A stretch of DNA of 64,000 nucleotides from a bacterium (GCA_022072055.1 JAJVIK010000011.1:184597-248596), one strand, 5' to 3'; counted from the stretch's first letter, positions 37,101 through 46,309 are shown. Notes: generated by a model not told the origin, from the letters alone. Translations and numbers: made by a program.

Positions 37101-38005
37101 TTGTCGAGCACTCCGCGACGAAGCGCGGGTCCCAGGCTCGCCTTGGCCACGTTGCGGATATAGATCGGAACGTTGTCGTTCTCCTTGATAACCGTGTTTT
37201 CAAGGTCTTCCACCGACTTGATGTAGCCGATGCCCCGGACAATGTACTCGACCTGGTTCAGCTCGATGGTGCGCGCGCCGACATCAATGTTGGATCTTCG
37301 GACCGCCTGCGCGACCTCATCCAACGTGACCCGATAGGCGCGCATGGCGTCCGGATCGACATCCACTTGGTATTCCTTGACATGTCCGCCGACCGAGGCG
37401 ATCTCGCTCACTCCATCCGAGCTCTGGAGTGCATAGCGAACAGTCCAGTCCTGAATCGAGCGAAGCTCATCGAGTCCCCATTCCCTACCCTCCAACGTGT
37501 ACCAGAACACCTGACCCAAGCCGGTGGCGTCCGGGCCCATTGTGGGAACCACGCCCACAGGGAGCTCGTTCTGCACGGTCGAGAGTCGCTCGAGGATCCG
37601 CGCGCGGGACCAATAGAACTCGATGTCATCCTTGAAGATGACATTCACGCTGGAGAACCCGAACATCGAGAAGGAGCGGACCTCCTTGACTCCGGGGACC
37701 CCCAGCATGGCCACGGTGAGCGGGTAGGTGATCTGGTCCTCCACATCCTGGGGAGAACGGCCCTCCCAATCCGTGAATACAATCTGCTGGTTCTCGCCGA
37801 TGTTGGGGATCGCGTCCACCGGCACCGGGTTGGTGGGAAAGCCCTTCGAGTCCCACTCGAAGGGCATGACATAGAGGCCCCAGCCGAGGAGCAGAACAAT
37901 CATCAGGAACACGATCAGCGGATTGTCCATGCAGAACCGGATGAACCGGTCGATCAGGGACATGTCACGGGGATCGGGCGGTCGCGGAGTTTCGATAGCG
38001 CTCAT
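34190..38005 (-). CDS. cusA: Heavy-metal RND efflux pump, CusA/CzcA family, with extra central helices
   Basis: 1271 residues, about 220 more than E. coli CusA. Exports Cu(I)/Ag(I)-type or Zn/Co-type ions from periplasm and cytoplasm. HME signatures: N-terminal NPVPVDAIPNIGENQQIVFTDW, EDQITYPLTVAMLGVPGV, TM4 with SLAGIAIAIGEMVDMGIIFCENI, and the C-terminal AEDDGVVMATYLDQRF. The central part (about residues 545-675) holds several extra hydrophobic stretches (AALTLGVGAWLASSLNFWL, AAVGVVTFILTNSW, LIIVLVIYGTVIGALVLFQ). Met residues are present but the three-Met copper site cannot be verified by eye. Start overlaps cusB by 4 bases; the kinase follows without a gap. Ion specificity is inferred from the operon. 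Confidence 0.92.
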   Translation of the reverse strand: MSAIETPRPPDPRDMSLIDRFIRFCMDNPLIVFLMIVLLLGWGLYVMPFEWDSKGFPTNPVPVDAIPNIGENQQIVFTDWEGRSPQDVEDQITYPLTVAMLGVPGVKEVRSFSMFGFSSVNVIFKDDIEFYWSRARILERLSTVQNELPVGVVPTMGPDATGLGQVFWYTLEGREWGLDELRSIQDWTVRYALQSSDGVSEIASVGGHVKEYQVDVDPDAMRAYRVTLDEVAQAVRRSNIDVGARTIELNQVEYIVRGIGYIKSVEDLENTVIKENDNVPIYIRNVAKASLGPALRRGVLDKEGAEVVGGVVVVRYGENPLQVIRNVKGTLDRIGEHEVVDGKDTWVLRGYEKKLDDGTVSRIRLVPFYDRTELIRETLDTLREALKEEVLTSILIVVIMLSHFMSSVMLCSLLPLTILISFILMRVFNVDANIMSLAGIAIAIGEMVDMGIIFCENIISRVEKEKSHEDPKETVFASASEVGSAIVTAMSTTVISFLPVFTMIGAEGKLFKPLAYTKTFCLVASLIVAIALVPALTLLIVRRRRRSLKVRVFHAALTLGVGAWLASSLNFWLGLLVMGMGLYRLIETGLVGWWRKGTHYFFNAAAVGVVTFILTNSWMPLGHGPGFTKNLIIVLVIYGTVIGALVLFQAAYPYVLRFFLRHKLTFYMVPGSILLFGLTVWLGFDRTFGMVPHLMDRVGLKGDSLRATPLWVAGVHEFPGLGKEFMPHLDEGSYLYMPTTMPHAGVGESMDALAKQDKLIAQIPEVDSVVGKIGRVDSPLDPAPISMVETVINYKPEWSIDPETGDRVRNWRDEIKHADDIWNEIVKAAQTPGSTAAPKLQPIETRLVMLQTGMRAAMGVKVYGHTLDQIEKAGLEIEKLLKDVPSVEPATVIADRVIGKPYLEIHLDRHAIARYGVNIRDVQDVIEMAIGGMPITRTVEGRERYPVRVRYQRELRDNLEELGRILVPSMRSGAPPSPTGAQPAAMGGEVAGPAQIPLAQLATIRYVRGPQEIKSEDTFLVSYVLFDKKAGFAEVDVVEAAQEYLKSKEEAGELSLPAGVFYRFAGSYENQVRATKTLFVVIPLSLFLSFLILYLQFRTISTTFMVFAGIIVSWAGGFLFIWLYSQHWYLDFEIFGTNFRDLFQVHAINLSVAVWVGFLALFGIAEDDGVVMATYLDQRFEEVKPDSIESIREATLYAGMRRIRPCMMTTATTILGLLPVLTSTGKGSDVMVPMAIPCFGGMCIQLITLFIVPVTYCLVREMRLRFGGSLG

Positions 38006-40554
38006 CGCGCGACCTCCCCGCCGACCTCGGCCACCGGGAAGGTTTCGCGAAACTCCCCACAGCGGAGCATCTTCGCGCCATAATAGGGATTCGCGATCAT
38101 CTTACCGGTCTGAATCCAGGGGGCCCCGTTTTCCAGCGCCATCGGGCAGAAGGCGTGCTTGACCGGGGTATCGGTCAGATTTCCATAGCGCCGAACCATC
38201 TCGATCAGGACATTGGAAAGCGGGAAGAAATCCTTGCGAAGAGTTTCGATGTCGGCGGCCTTGGAAACGGGATCGAAGGCGACGGTGAGACTTTCTCGAT
38301 CCTTTTTCCACTGTTCTCCGCTCTCCGCGGGCGCGCCCTCGACTGGGAGTTCGGCCAACGCCGCCCCGAGGTCCTTGACCGCCTTGCTTGCCCCCTCGAA
38401 GGAGTCCTGGGAAAGGGCCAACTGAAGCGCGAGATACACACCCAGAACCGCCTTGAATTTGGCGGAAAGAACCGGTCCGAGGTTCACCTCAGGCGCGACC
38501 TTCGGAGCGGGAGTGGGAGTGGGCGCGGGAGCTTCGACCTCGGGGTCGCCCCCAGCCGATTCAAAGGTCCGTCGAAACTCCCCACAGCGGAGCATCGATG
38601 CGCCATAGTAGGGATTTGCGATTTGCTTCCCGGTCTGAAGCCAGAAGGCCCCATTCTCGAGCGCCATCGGGCAAAAGACTTCTTTCAGCGGGTCCGAGGA
38701 GACATTCCCAAAGTGGCCGACAAAGGTGAGCAGGGCATTTGAAAGAGGCGAGAAGGCCGCGCGCAACTCTTCCATCTTCGGGGCCTTGACCACCGCCTCG
38801 ATGGTGGCGCGGAGCTGGACGGAATCCTCGGCCCAAGCCGTGGAGGCCTGTTCCGGGATTCCCCCGCTCGGAAGACTTTGAATGGCGTTGCGGAGGTCCC
38901 CCGCGGCCTTCGCCGCCGCCTCGAAAGAGTCCTCGGCAAGCGCTTTCTGAACCGCGAGATACGCCGCTAGCACGGGTCGGACCTTAAGGGCCTGGGCCTC
39001 GCCGAGGCGCGCCAGGGGTGGCGTGGGCTTGGCCAGCTCCTTGGAGGTTCCGGACCCCGGCGCCTCTTCCCCCATGTCGGGGGGATTCAGCATGCTGGGT
39101 TTGGCCTGAATCTGGAGCGCGCTGTCGATCTTGAAGTTCCCCCGAGTCACCACGCGCTCCCCTTCGGCAAGGCCCCTTTCGACCAGATAGAACCCATCCG
39201 CGCGCGAGCCGAGCTCGATGGTGCGACCGACATAATAGATGCCGTCCTCACGGTTCTCTTCCACATAGACCACCGCGCGCTTCCCGGTGATCAGAGGGGC
39301 GGAGTCGGGGATCACCAGCGGAAGGTTCTCCGGCGAGGCGGTCACCTCGTATCCCAAGGACTTAGCGGTCTCAAGGCGCATGGAGCACACCGGACAGAAG
39401 CCGAAGAGGTCTTCCACCACTTCGGGGTGCATCGGGCAGATCCACTTGTCGGCGAGTTCCGGAGCGATCACTTTGCCGCCGGTCGCGGGGGTGGCGAAAA
39501 TGGTGGCGCGCACGAACATCCCCGGCTTGAGGCGACGGTCCGGGTTGGGAACATTGACCCGCAGCTTGACTGTCCGCGAACGCTCATCGAGCACCGGACT
39601 GATGAAGGAGAGCGTTCCCTCGAAGGTCTCCCCAGGGTAAGCCTCGGTTTCGAAGTGCACATGCTGGCCGTAATGGAGCCATTTCATGTCGGACTCGTAA
39701 GCGTCCAGGAACACCCACACCCCGGACAGGTCGGCGATGGTGTAGATCGGGGTTCCCTCCTCCACATACATCCCCTCCGTTCCCTCCCGCCTGGTGACAA
39801 TGCCCCGAGTGGGGGAATAGATCGTGAGGGTGTCCTTGGGTTTCTTTTCGGCGATCACTTCCTCAACCTGGACCTCGGTGAGTCCCAGTCGCAACAACTT
39901 CCCCTTCGCGGCTTCGATCAAGGATTCCCCGGTCCGCTTCATCAGCGACGAATCGGAGCCTTTCATCTCCTCCTGGGTGCGTATCGCTTGGAGCAGCTCC
40001 TGCTGGGCCGAGTAGAGTTCGGGACTGTAGATCTCCACCAGGTGATCATCCTTACGGACCTCGATCCCGGTATAATCCACGAACAGGTTTTCCAGCCTCC
40101 CGGCCACCCGCGCGCTGATCATCGCGAGTCGGGTCTCATCCGGCGTAATGATCCCCACAAGTCGGACAGTCTTGGTGATCGCGCGACGCTCCACCGGGGC
40201 GGTTTCCACCTCCGCGAGGAAGCGTTCCCGATCCGAGAACTTGAGCTCCGGGACATCGGCATCCCCCGAACCCTCCTCGACCGGGATCAGGTCCATGAAG
40301 CAGATCGGGCACTTCATGTCGCCGGAGGGGAGCTTGATCTGAGGGTGCATGGAGCAGGTCCACCACTTGGGCGCGGCCGCCTCGGTCAGCTTCTCGGACC
40401 CCGAAGCGGCGGAGTGACCCTCAGGGACGGCATCCTTCGTGACAACATCTCCTTGGGGCGCCGAGCGGAGCCCGGCGATGTAGCCGCCCGCCGCAGTGAG
40501 AGCGAGCAGAACAAGGATAAGATAAGGCGTGATCTTGCCTTGCTGGGTGTTCAT
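38002..40554 (-). CDS. cusB: CusB-type periplasmic adaptor with two metal-binding domains and two DUF3347 domains
   Basis: 850 residues, roughly twice a typical CusB. N-terminal helix (LILVLLALTAAGGYIAGL) anchors it. A first heavy-metal-binding domain has the pattern WWTCSMHPQ...KCPICFMDL (about residues 63-95). The adaptor core follows (lipoyl-like IYSPTRGIVTRREGTEGMYV; SPVLDERSRTVKLRVNVPN). A second metal-binding domain lies about residues 368-400 (ICPMHPEVV...FCPVCSMRL). The C-terminus holds two DUF3347-like repeats, at about 525-690 and 700-848, each ending in FCPMALENG.P....GK.IANPYYGA.MLRCGEF. It bridges cusA and the outer-membrane channel and probably hands over metal. Stop and start overlap with both neighbours by 4 bases. 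Confidence 0.9.
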   Translation of the reverse strand: MNTQQGKITPYLILVLLALTAAGGYIAGLRSAPQGDVVTKDAVPEGHSAASGSEKLTEAAAPKWWTCSMHPQIKLPSGDMKCPICFMDLIPVEEGSGDADVPELKFSDRERFLAEVETAPVERRAITKTVRLVGIITPDETRLAMISARVAGRLENLFVDYTGIEVRKDDHLVEIYSPELYSAQQELLQAIRTQEEMKGSDSSLMKRTGESLIEAAKGKLLRLGLTEVQVEEVIAEKKPKDTLTIYSPTRGIVTRREGTEGMYVEEGTPIYTIADLSGVWVFLDAYESDMKWLHYGQHVHFETEAYPGETFEGTLSFISPVLDERSRTVKLRVNVPNPDRRLKPGMFVRATIFATPATGGKVIAPELADKWICPMHPEVVEDLFGFCPVCSMRLETAKSLGYEVTASPENLPLVIPDSAPLITGKRAVVYVEENREDGIYYVGRTIELGSRADGFYLVERGLAEGERVVTRGNFKIDSALQIQAKPSMLNPPDMGEEAPGSGTSKELAKPTPPLARLGEAQALKVRPVLAAYLAVQKALAEDSFEAAAKAAGDLRNAIQSLPSGGIPEQASTAWAEDSVQLRATIEAVVKAPKMEELRAAFSPLSNALLTFVGHFGNVSSDPLKEVFCPMALENGAFWLQTGKQIANPYYGASMLRCGEFRRTFESAGGDPEVEAPAPTPTPAPKVAPEVNLGPVLSAKFKAVLGVYLALQLALSQDSFEGASKAVKDLGAALAELPVEGAPAESGEQWKKDRESLTVAFDPVSKAADIETLRKDFFPLSNVLIEMVRRYGNLTDTPVKHAFCPMALENGAPWIQTGKMIANPYYGAKMLRCGEFRETFPVAEVGGEVAR

Positions 40555-41936
40555 TGGGACTCCTCCAGTGGCGCCTCTTCAGGCGCGGAAAGGGGCGCGG
40601 CGCTGGGCGCGGAACCCACAAGCGGTCGGGCGTTGGTCTCGACCAGGGAGCGCCCCACAAGCGCCTCGATCTTGGCGAGGGCCTGGCCATAACTCGCCGC
40701 CGCGCGGTAGTAATTCTCTTGGAAGGCCAGGAGCTCGCGCTCCGTGTCCACCAACTCCAGGAATGTCGATTCGCCGGCGCTGTAGCCGGTCTCGGTGACC
40801 TCCACGGATTGCCGCGCCTTGGGGAGCAGAACCTCGGAAAGCAGGCGCACCTGACGTTCGGCGTTTCTCAACCGGTAGAGCTCGCTTTGCAGCTCCACCG
40901 CAAGCTCATTCCTCGCCTCCTCGCGCATGCTTTGGGCCTCGCGGACCCCGGACTCCGCCTCGCGCACACCCGCGGCGAGACGTTTCCGGTAAACCGGCAG
41001 GTTGATTCGGAACATCGCGACATATTCATCAGGGACGTCCTCTTTACGGTTGCCGTTCATCCAATTCAGTCCGAACGAGAAATCGGGGTAGTAGTCCTTC
41101 TTGGCGAGATTCACCTGATCGACCGCCTTGCGAATCCGGGCATCCAGACCTTGAAGCTCGGGGTTCGCCTGAAAGGCGATTTCAAGCACCTTGTCGGTTT
41201 CGAGCGCGGCCTCGCGCAAATCGATCTCCGTGGGGGGTGGGAGCGGGGAGGTCGTGGGGCGATTCATCGCGGCGTTGAGGCGCGCTCCCACCGGGGCCCG
41301 TGAATCCTCAAGGTCACGAAGGTCAATCTCCACCTTGCCGAGCTCCACCTGAGCCTTGACCACATCCTGGCTCCCCCCCTTGTCCACTCCATAGCGCGCG
41401 GCCGCCACGCTCTCGAAATGCTTGAGGAGGTCCAGACTCTCCGCCGTGATCCGGATCGTCTGCTCGAGGTAGTAGTATTCGTAGTAGGCATCCTTGACCT
41501 CGGCGCGCAAATCGAGCCTCCTCTTTTCCATTTCCTTCCGGAGCGCCTCGGCTTCGGCGGATTCGATTCGTCCCCGCAGCTCCAGCTTCCCGGGATAGGG
41601 AAACATCTGCATCACGCTGAGTTCCTCTTGCGGCTCCATGGTGCGTTCGAGGTACTCCATGTAGGTGAGCTCGGGATCTTCAAGCGAGGTGACCTGAGGG
41701 ATCTTCTCCAGCGCGCCGCGCCAGCGGTGGTGGGCCGCGCGAAGCCCCGGATTGTTCCGCTCCGCCAGGAGGATCAGATCCTCCAGCGCGGCAACCTGGG
41801 AAAGGTCGCTCCCCATGCCCCCCGATGCCGGGGGCGGCGGCACTGGAACCGAAGCGGGGCTTTGCCCCCAAGAGGGTGAAACCGCGAGTGTTGCTCCCAA
41901 GAAAAGCGGGACGAACCAGGATGTCTTCCCGATCAT
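40551..41936 (-). CDS. cusC: CusC-type outer membrane channel of TolC family
   Basis: 461 residues from ATG 41936 (AAGGGGAAC upstream); the open frame goes further 5' but the leader MIGKTSWFVPLFLGATLAVSPSWG is a proper signal peptide. TolC/OEP helical repeats: LEDLILLAERNNPGLRAAHHRW, then EKRRLDLRAEVKDAYYEY and LREAALETDKVLEIAFQANPEL, with a long helix MREEARNELAVELQSELYRLR in the second half. Forms the outer-membrane exit of the Cus pump. The stop overlaps the start of cusB by 4 bases. The sequence 42109-42124 upstream contains a GC-rich near-palindrome around CCTAGG that might be an operator; about 200 bases separate this gene from the Cys-rich protein. Confidence 0.9.
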   Translation of the reverse strand: MIGKTSWFVPLFLGATLAVSPSWGQSPASVPVPPPPASGGMGSDLSQVAALEDLILLAERNNPGLRAAHHRWRGALEKIPQVTSLEDPELTYMEYLERTMEPQEELSVMQMFPYPGKLELRGRIESAEAEALRKEMEKRRLDLRAEVKDAYYEYYYLEQTIRITAESLDLLKHFESVAAARYGVDKGGSQDVVKAQVELGKVEIDLRDLEDSRAPVGARLNAAMNRPTTSPLPPPTEIDLREAALETDKVLEIAFQANPELQGLDARIRKAVDQVNLAKKDYYPDFSFGLNWMNGNRKEDVPDEYVAMFRINLPVYRKRLAAGVREAESGVREAQSMREEARNELAVELQSELYRLRNAERQVRLLSEVLLPKARQSVEVTETGYSAGESTFLELVDTERELLAFQENYYRAAASYGQALAKIEALVGRSLVETNARPLVGSAPSAAPLSAPEEAPLEESQ

Positions 41937-42133
41937 GTCAGTTCCCCTTTTGGACCTCTTGTCCGCGATGGCGCGCGGAATGTGGATGGGAGGGCGAGCC
42001 TCGCGCCGTTCCCCCCGCGCTCGGGGGCAAGGAGACAACTCGGAGCGCGGAAAATCAACGCACCCAGAGAAACGGGTTGTATCCCGGAAACGGTCGGTGG
42101 GCAGACCTCTCCCCTAGGAGGGAGCAAGGCGGG

Positions 42134-42565
42134 TCAACATCGAATGGCGTGCGAGGCTAAAAACAACGGAAGGTGGGATTCCCATCCCGAAAGAGTCGCG
42201 AGGGACTCGGCGCATCCCTCCACAAGGACAACCGTCCATGTGATCGGGGCCGAGGGGCAGGCCATGTTCGCCAGGTCACGGATTCCACCGCGAGAGTCGG
42301 CCTGTGCGGGGGCCTGATTCGGCTGCTGGGCGTGGTCGTTACAGTGACAGATCCCCAACCCGCAGCGGCAGTCGGTTCGCCCACAGCCGGAACACGTGTG
42401 CTTGGAGCAGCATCCGTGCGAATGTCCGTCCATATTGCGGCAGGTTCTCCCGCAAGGTTCGGATTTCTCCCCTGCGTTCGGATGAACCGAACAAACGCAT
42501 GGGGCGCACGGGATGGTCCCCACCAGGGAGACCGCAAGCCACAGGGCGAAGAGGCGATGGAACAT
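42134..42565 (-). CDS. Exported Cys-rich protein at the head of the Cus operon
   Basis: 143 residues, 16 Cys (11%). A signal peptide (MFHRLFALWLAVSLVGTIPCAPC) is followed by a central Cys/His cluster: CGRTCRNMDGHSHGCC, KHTCSGCGRTDCRCGLGICHC. The clusters could hold several Cu(I), Zn or Cd ions in the periplasm. No family recognised; it is not a recognisable CusF, whose fold has a Met/Trp-based site. Lying just upstream of cusCBA on the same strand, with its own promoter, it is a candidate metal buffer or chaperone for the pump. The C-terminal part is less Cys-rich and has no recognisable pattern. Confidence 0.62.
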   Translation of the reverse strand: MFHRLFALWLAVSLVGTIPCAPCVCSVHPNAGEKSEPCGRTCRNMDGHSHGCCSKHTCSGCGRTDCRCGLGICHCNDHAQQPNQAPAQADSRGGIRDLANMACPSAPITWTVVLVEGCAESLATLSGWESHLPLFLASHAIRC

Positions 42566-42575
42566 GACAAGTTGA

Positions 42576-42605
42576 ATTCTATCCCGAACCGGAAACCGGA
42601 ATCAA
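42576..42605 (-). promoter_or_regulatory. Putative sigma-70-type promoter for the Cys-rich gene
   Basis: On the minus strand TTGATT (42605-42600) and TAGAAT (42581-42576) are separated by 18 bases. This places transcription start close to the ATG at 42565, giving an almost leaderless message with no ribosome-binding site. The -10 element matches the consensus at five of six positions. Experimental support needed to be sure of the start. Confidence 0.4.
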
Positions 42606-42700
42606 GGTTGCAATGATTCCAAGTCGTGGCAAAGGGTTCCGAATTCCGGTACACTGGGACAGATGCGCCCTCAAAACGCGCGGGAACGGGAGGGTTGACC

Positions 42701-43591
<891 letters not shown>

Positions 43592-43721
43592 AGGAACCAC
43601 CAACTTTCGACCCTTCGCCCCTGTAGGACAGGCGCCCTGCTCGGCCCCTCATGTCCCCGACTTACATTCTAAATCATCCCTAGTGAACACTTTGGGGACA
43701 CAAGGTTTCTCAAGACTTCAC

Positions 43722-43749
43722 TTGCATGACAACAAACATGTACTACAAT
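43722..43749 (+). promoter_or_regulatory. Putative promoter of the phosphorelay operon
   Basis: TTGCAT (43722-43727), 16 bases, TACAAT (43744-43749) in an AT-rich stretch that stands out from the GC-rich surroundings. A message from here would have a leader of about 75 bases before the kinase ATG at 43832. The gap 43592-43831 is otherwise without genes or clear structure. Confidence 0.45.
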
Positions 43750-43831
43750 ATTCTTAATTGTTCCGTCGCTCCCTCGCGCTCCCTTTAACCGACTGAGCCC
43801 CGGAATACGTCCCTGGATAGGGGGGCGGAAG

Positions 43832-46240
43832 ATGGCAGACTCAGCGACGAAGGGTTTCTTCCCGGATCAGTTCCCCCGGTGGTTGGCTCTGACCTGGTTG
43901 ATCGCCATGCCCGCGCTCGTGGCGGGAGGAGTGTCGTTTTATCTGGTCCAGGAGGCGATCGTCCGCCGCGACGTCGAATCCAACCTCGATGCCATCGCCC
44001 AACTCAAGGTGAACCAAATTGTTCAGTGGCGAAAGGAGAGGTTGGATGACGCTTCGTTGATGACGGCAAGCACGTTCCTGGTGAAGGGATTCTTGGATTG
44101 GGTGGAGAGTCGCGATCCGAGGATGCGGGACCAAGTCTTGGATCGCATGAGGGCCTCATGCCTGTACCTTCCTTACAGCGATGTTCTCCTGGTGGATGCT
44201 TCCGGGCAGATTCTTCTGAGCGTGAGCGGACGAGAGGATCCGTATCTTGAACCTCACTTGTCCGCCGCCCTCCATGCCGCTCGTCCCATGCTCACTGATC
44301 TGCGGACCGATCCCGGCGAGTCATCCGTCCACGTGGACGTGATCGCTCCGATTGTGAAGGAGGAATCCGGAAAGAACGAAGTCATCGGCGCGATTATCCT
44401 GGAGTCCAACGCCGAGCAATTCCTTTACCCCATGCTTCAGACTTGGCCGGGGAACAGCTCCACCGCCGAGACCACCCTATACCGTCGGGATGGCGATTCC
44501 GTGCTGTTCCTCAATCAGCTGCGCCACCAACGGGATGCCGCGCTCAAACTGCGCGTCCCCCTCTCAAGGACCGAGGTTCCCGCTGTCAGAGCCGTGTTGG
44601 GAGGGGAGGGAGTGATCCACGGCCCGGATTATCGTGGAGTGCCGGTACTGGCGGTGGTGAAGGCCATTCCCAATTCGTCTTGGTTTCTGACTGCGAAGAT
44701 GGACCGGAAAGAGGCGTTCTCCATCTGGCGCTTTCAAGGGGTTATTATCCTTACGTTGCTTCTGGGCATGGTCCTTTTGGGGACCGCCGGCGGGGGCCTC
44801 TTGTGGAGACAGCAGGTCTCTCTCCAGCGCTATACCCGTGGTCTGATCGAGGCCACTTTGGATCCGATGGTGACGATCAGTCCTGAGGGAAGGATCACTG
44901 ATGTGAATTTGGCCACGGAGAGAGCGACGGGACTGAGTCGGAAGGAACTGATCGGCACTGAGTTTTCCGACTATTTCACCGAGCCGGACAGGGCGCGCGA
45001 GGGATACCGGGAGGCGTTCGCGAAAGGCCAGGAACAGGACTATCCGCTTGAACTCAAGCGCGGAGATGGAAGCTTGATGTCGGTCTTGTACAACACGTCC
45101 GTTTACAGGGACGGGAGAGGAAGGGTGGCGGGGGTATTGGCCGCCGCGCGGGACATCTCCGAGCGCAAAAACACGGAAAGGAATCTGCAACTATCCGAGG
45201 AGCGCTTCCGCTCGCTCATTCTGGCCACCGCGCAGATCGTGTGGACGACCGACGCGGAGGGGAATGTCGAGGACATGCCCGCTTGGCGGGCCTTCACGGG
45301 TCAAAGCATTGAGGAAGTCCGAGGCGCGCGTTGGACCGAGGCGCTTCATTCCGATGATCGCGCGAGAACACTTGCCGTCTGGCAAGACTCAGTGAAACGG
45401 CGTTCGCTTTATGACACCGAGTACCGAGTGCGTCGCCACGACGGCCAGTACCGTTATTTCGCCGCTCGCGGCGTTCCGCTGCTCGATGAAGATGGATCCA
45501 TCCGCGAATGGATCGGTTACTGCGCCGATATCCACGATCGCAAACTGGCCGAAGAGGAAATCAACCGCCTCAACGCCGAACTGGAGCAGCGGGTTCTGGA
45601 ACGAACTGCTCAGCTCCAAGCCGCCAACAAGGAGCTGGAGGCCTTCGCCTACTCCGTATCCCATGACCTGCGCGCTCCCCTGCGCGCCATCGATGGGTTT
45701 ACACGCATCCTTCGCGAGGATTTCGAACCGAAATTGGACGCCGAAGGTACACGGATTTGTTCCATCATCTCGGAAAACACAAATAAGATGGGTCAACTGA
45801 TCGACGATCTCCTGGCCTTCTCTCGGCTGGGGAGGGTGGAGATCCGACACTCCTTGACCGACATGGGCGCCCTCGTGAAGGCGGTTTTCCGTGAGCTGTC
45901 CACGCCTAAGGAACGGGAGCGCATTGATTTCCTGGTGGAACCGATTCCCGAGGCCATCTGCGACCAAAGTCTGATTCGTCAAGCGTGGTCTAATCTGATC
46001 GCCAACGCGATCAAATTCTCTTCTAAACGAGAGCGCGCGGTGATCCGGGTCCGAGGGGAATTAGCGGATGGCGAGGTGATTTACACGGTGGAGGATAATG
46101 GGGCGGGATTCGATATGCGGTACGTGGATAAGCTCTTCGGCATCTTCGAACGCTTACACAGCACCCGGGAATTTGAGGGGACCGGCGTGGGGCTCGCGAT
46201 TGTCCAGCGCGTGATTCACCGCCACGGGGGTCGATTATAG
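43832..46240 (+). CDS. Transmembrane PAS sensor histidine kinase ending at an in-frame amber codon
   Basis: 802 residues to the TAG. TM1 at about 17-37 (LALTWLIAMPALVAGGVSFYL), a periplasmic sensor domain (about 40-300), TM2 about 305-328 (IILTLLLGMVLLGTAGGGLLW), two PAS domains (IEATLDPMVTISPEGRITDV; LILATAQIVWTTDAEGNV) with PAC segments, a coiled coil, then HisKA with His611 in SVSHDLRAPLRAIDG and an ATPase domain with N box NLIANAIKFSS, G1 VEDNGAGFD and GTGVGLAIVQRVIHRHGGRL before the stop. Family members continue with Trp and a last strand. Here the stop replaces the Trp codon; see the next feature. First gene of a phosphorelay with the Rcp-type regulator and a hybrid kinase. Confidence 0.9.
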   Translation: MADSATKGFFPDQFPRWLALTWLIAMPALVAGGVSFYLVQEAIVRRDVESNLDAIAQLKVNQIVQWRKERLDDASLMTASTFLVKGFLDWVESRDPRMRDQVLDRMRASCLYLPYSDVLLVDASGQILLSVSGREDPYLEPHLSAALHAARPMLTDLRTDPGESSVHVDVIAPIVKEESGKNEVIGAIILESNAEQFLYPMLQTWPGNSSTAETTLYRRDGDSVLFLNQLRHQRDAALKLRVPLSRTEVPAVRAVLGGEGVIHGPDYRGVPVLAVVKAIPNSSWFLTAKMDRKEAFSIWRFQGVIILTLLLGMVLLGTAGGGLLWRQQVSLQRYTRGLIEATLDPMVTISPEGRITDVNLATERATGLSRKELIGTEFSDYFTEPDRAREGYREAFAKGQEQDYPLELKRGDGSLMSVLYNTSVYRDGRGRVAGVLAAARDISERKNTERNLQLSEERFRSLILATAQIVWTTDAEGNVEDMPAWRAFTGQSIEEVRGARWTEALHSDDRARTLAVWQDSVKRRSLYDTEYRVRRHDGQYRYFAARGVPLLDEDGSIREWIGYCADIHDRKLAEEEINRLNAELEQRVLERTAQLQAANKELEAFAYSVSHDLRAPLRAIDGFTRILREDFEPKLDAEGTRICSIISENTNKMGQLIDDLLAFSRLGRVEIRHSLTDMGALVKAVFRELSTPKERERIDFLVEPIPEAICDQSLIRQAWSNLIANAIKFSSKRERAVIRVRGELADGEVIYTVEDNGAGFDMRYVDKLFGIFERLHSTREFEGTGVGLAIVQRVIHRHGGRL

Positions 46241-46309
46241 GCGCGGGGGTCAGTCAACGAGGGAGCGAGCTTTCACTTCTCACTTCCCCTAAAAGGAGAA
46301 AGTTCATGA
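46238..46309 (+). other. In-frame amber codon and homologous remainder of the kinase C-terminus
   Basis: Codon 803 is TAG at 46238-46240. Read on in the same frame, the next 22 codons give ARGSVNEGASFHFSLPLKGE followed by Ser-Ser and TGA at 46307-46309. Family kinases have HGGR-hydrophobic-Trp-A-x-G...GAxFxFxLP here, so one G to A change (TGG to TAG) explains the stop. The restored stop would overlap the next ATG at 46306 by 4 bases, the normal coupling pattern. This may be a nonsense mutation, a sequencing error or suppressed stop. Confidence 0.8.

Noticed and set aside
35060-38083. 1007-codon plus-strand open frame opposite cusA
   Set aside because: It is antisense to cusA in a GC-rich region and gives a His/Arg/Asp-rich protein without domains.
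42109-42124. CsoR-like near-palindrome (CCCCTAGGAGGG) upstream of cusC
   Set aside because: Arms do not match well, no CsoR gene seen; too weak to call an operator.
46238-46240. Genome-wide reassignment of TAG to an amino acid
   Set aside because: leuS, the MFP gene, pilT, the GAF kinase, the hybrid kinase and the DUF1553 gene all end in TAG at proper family positions.
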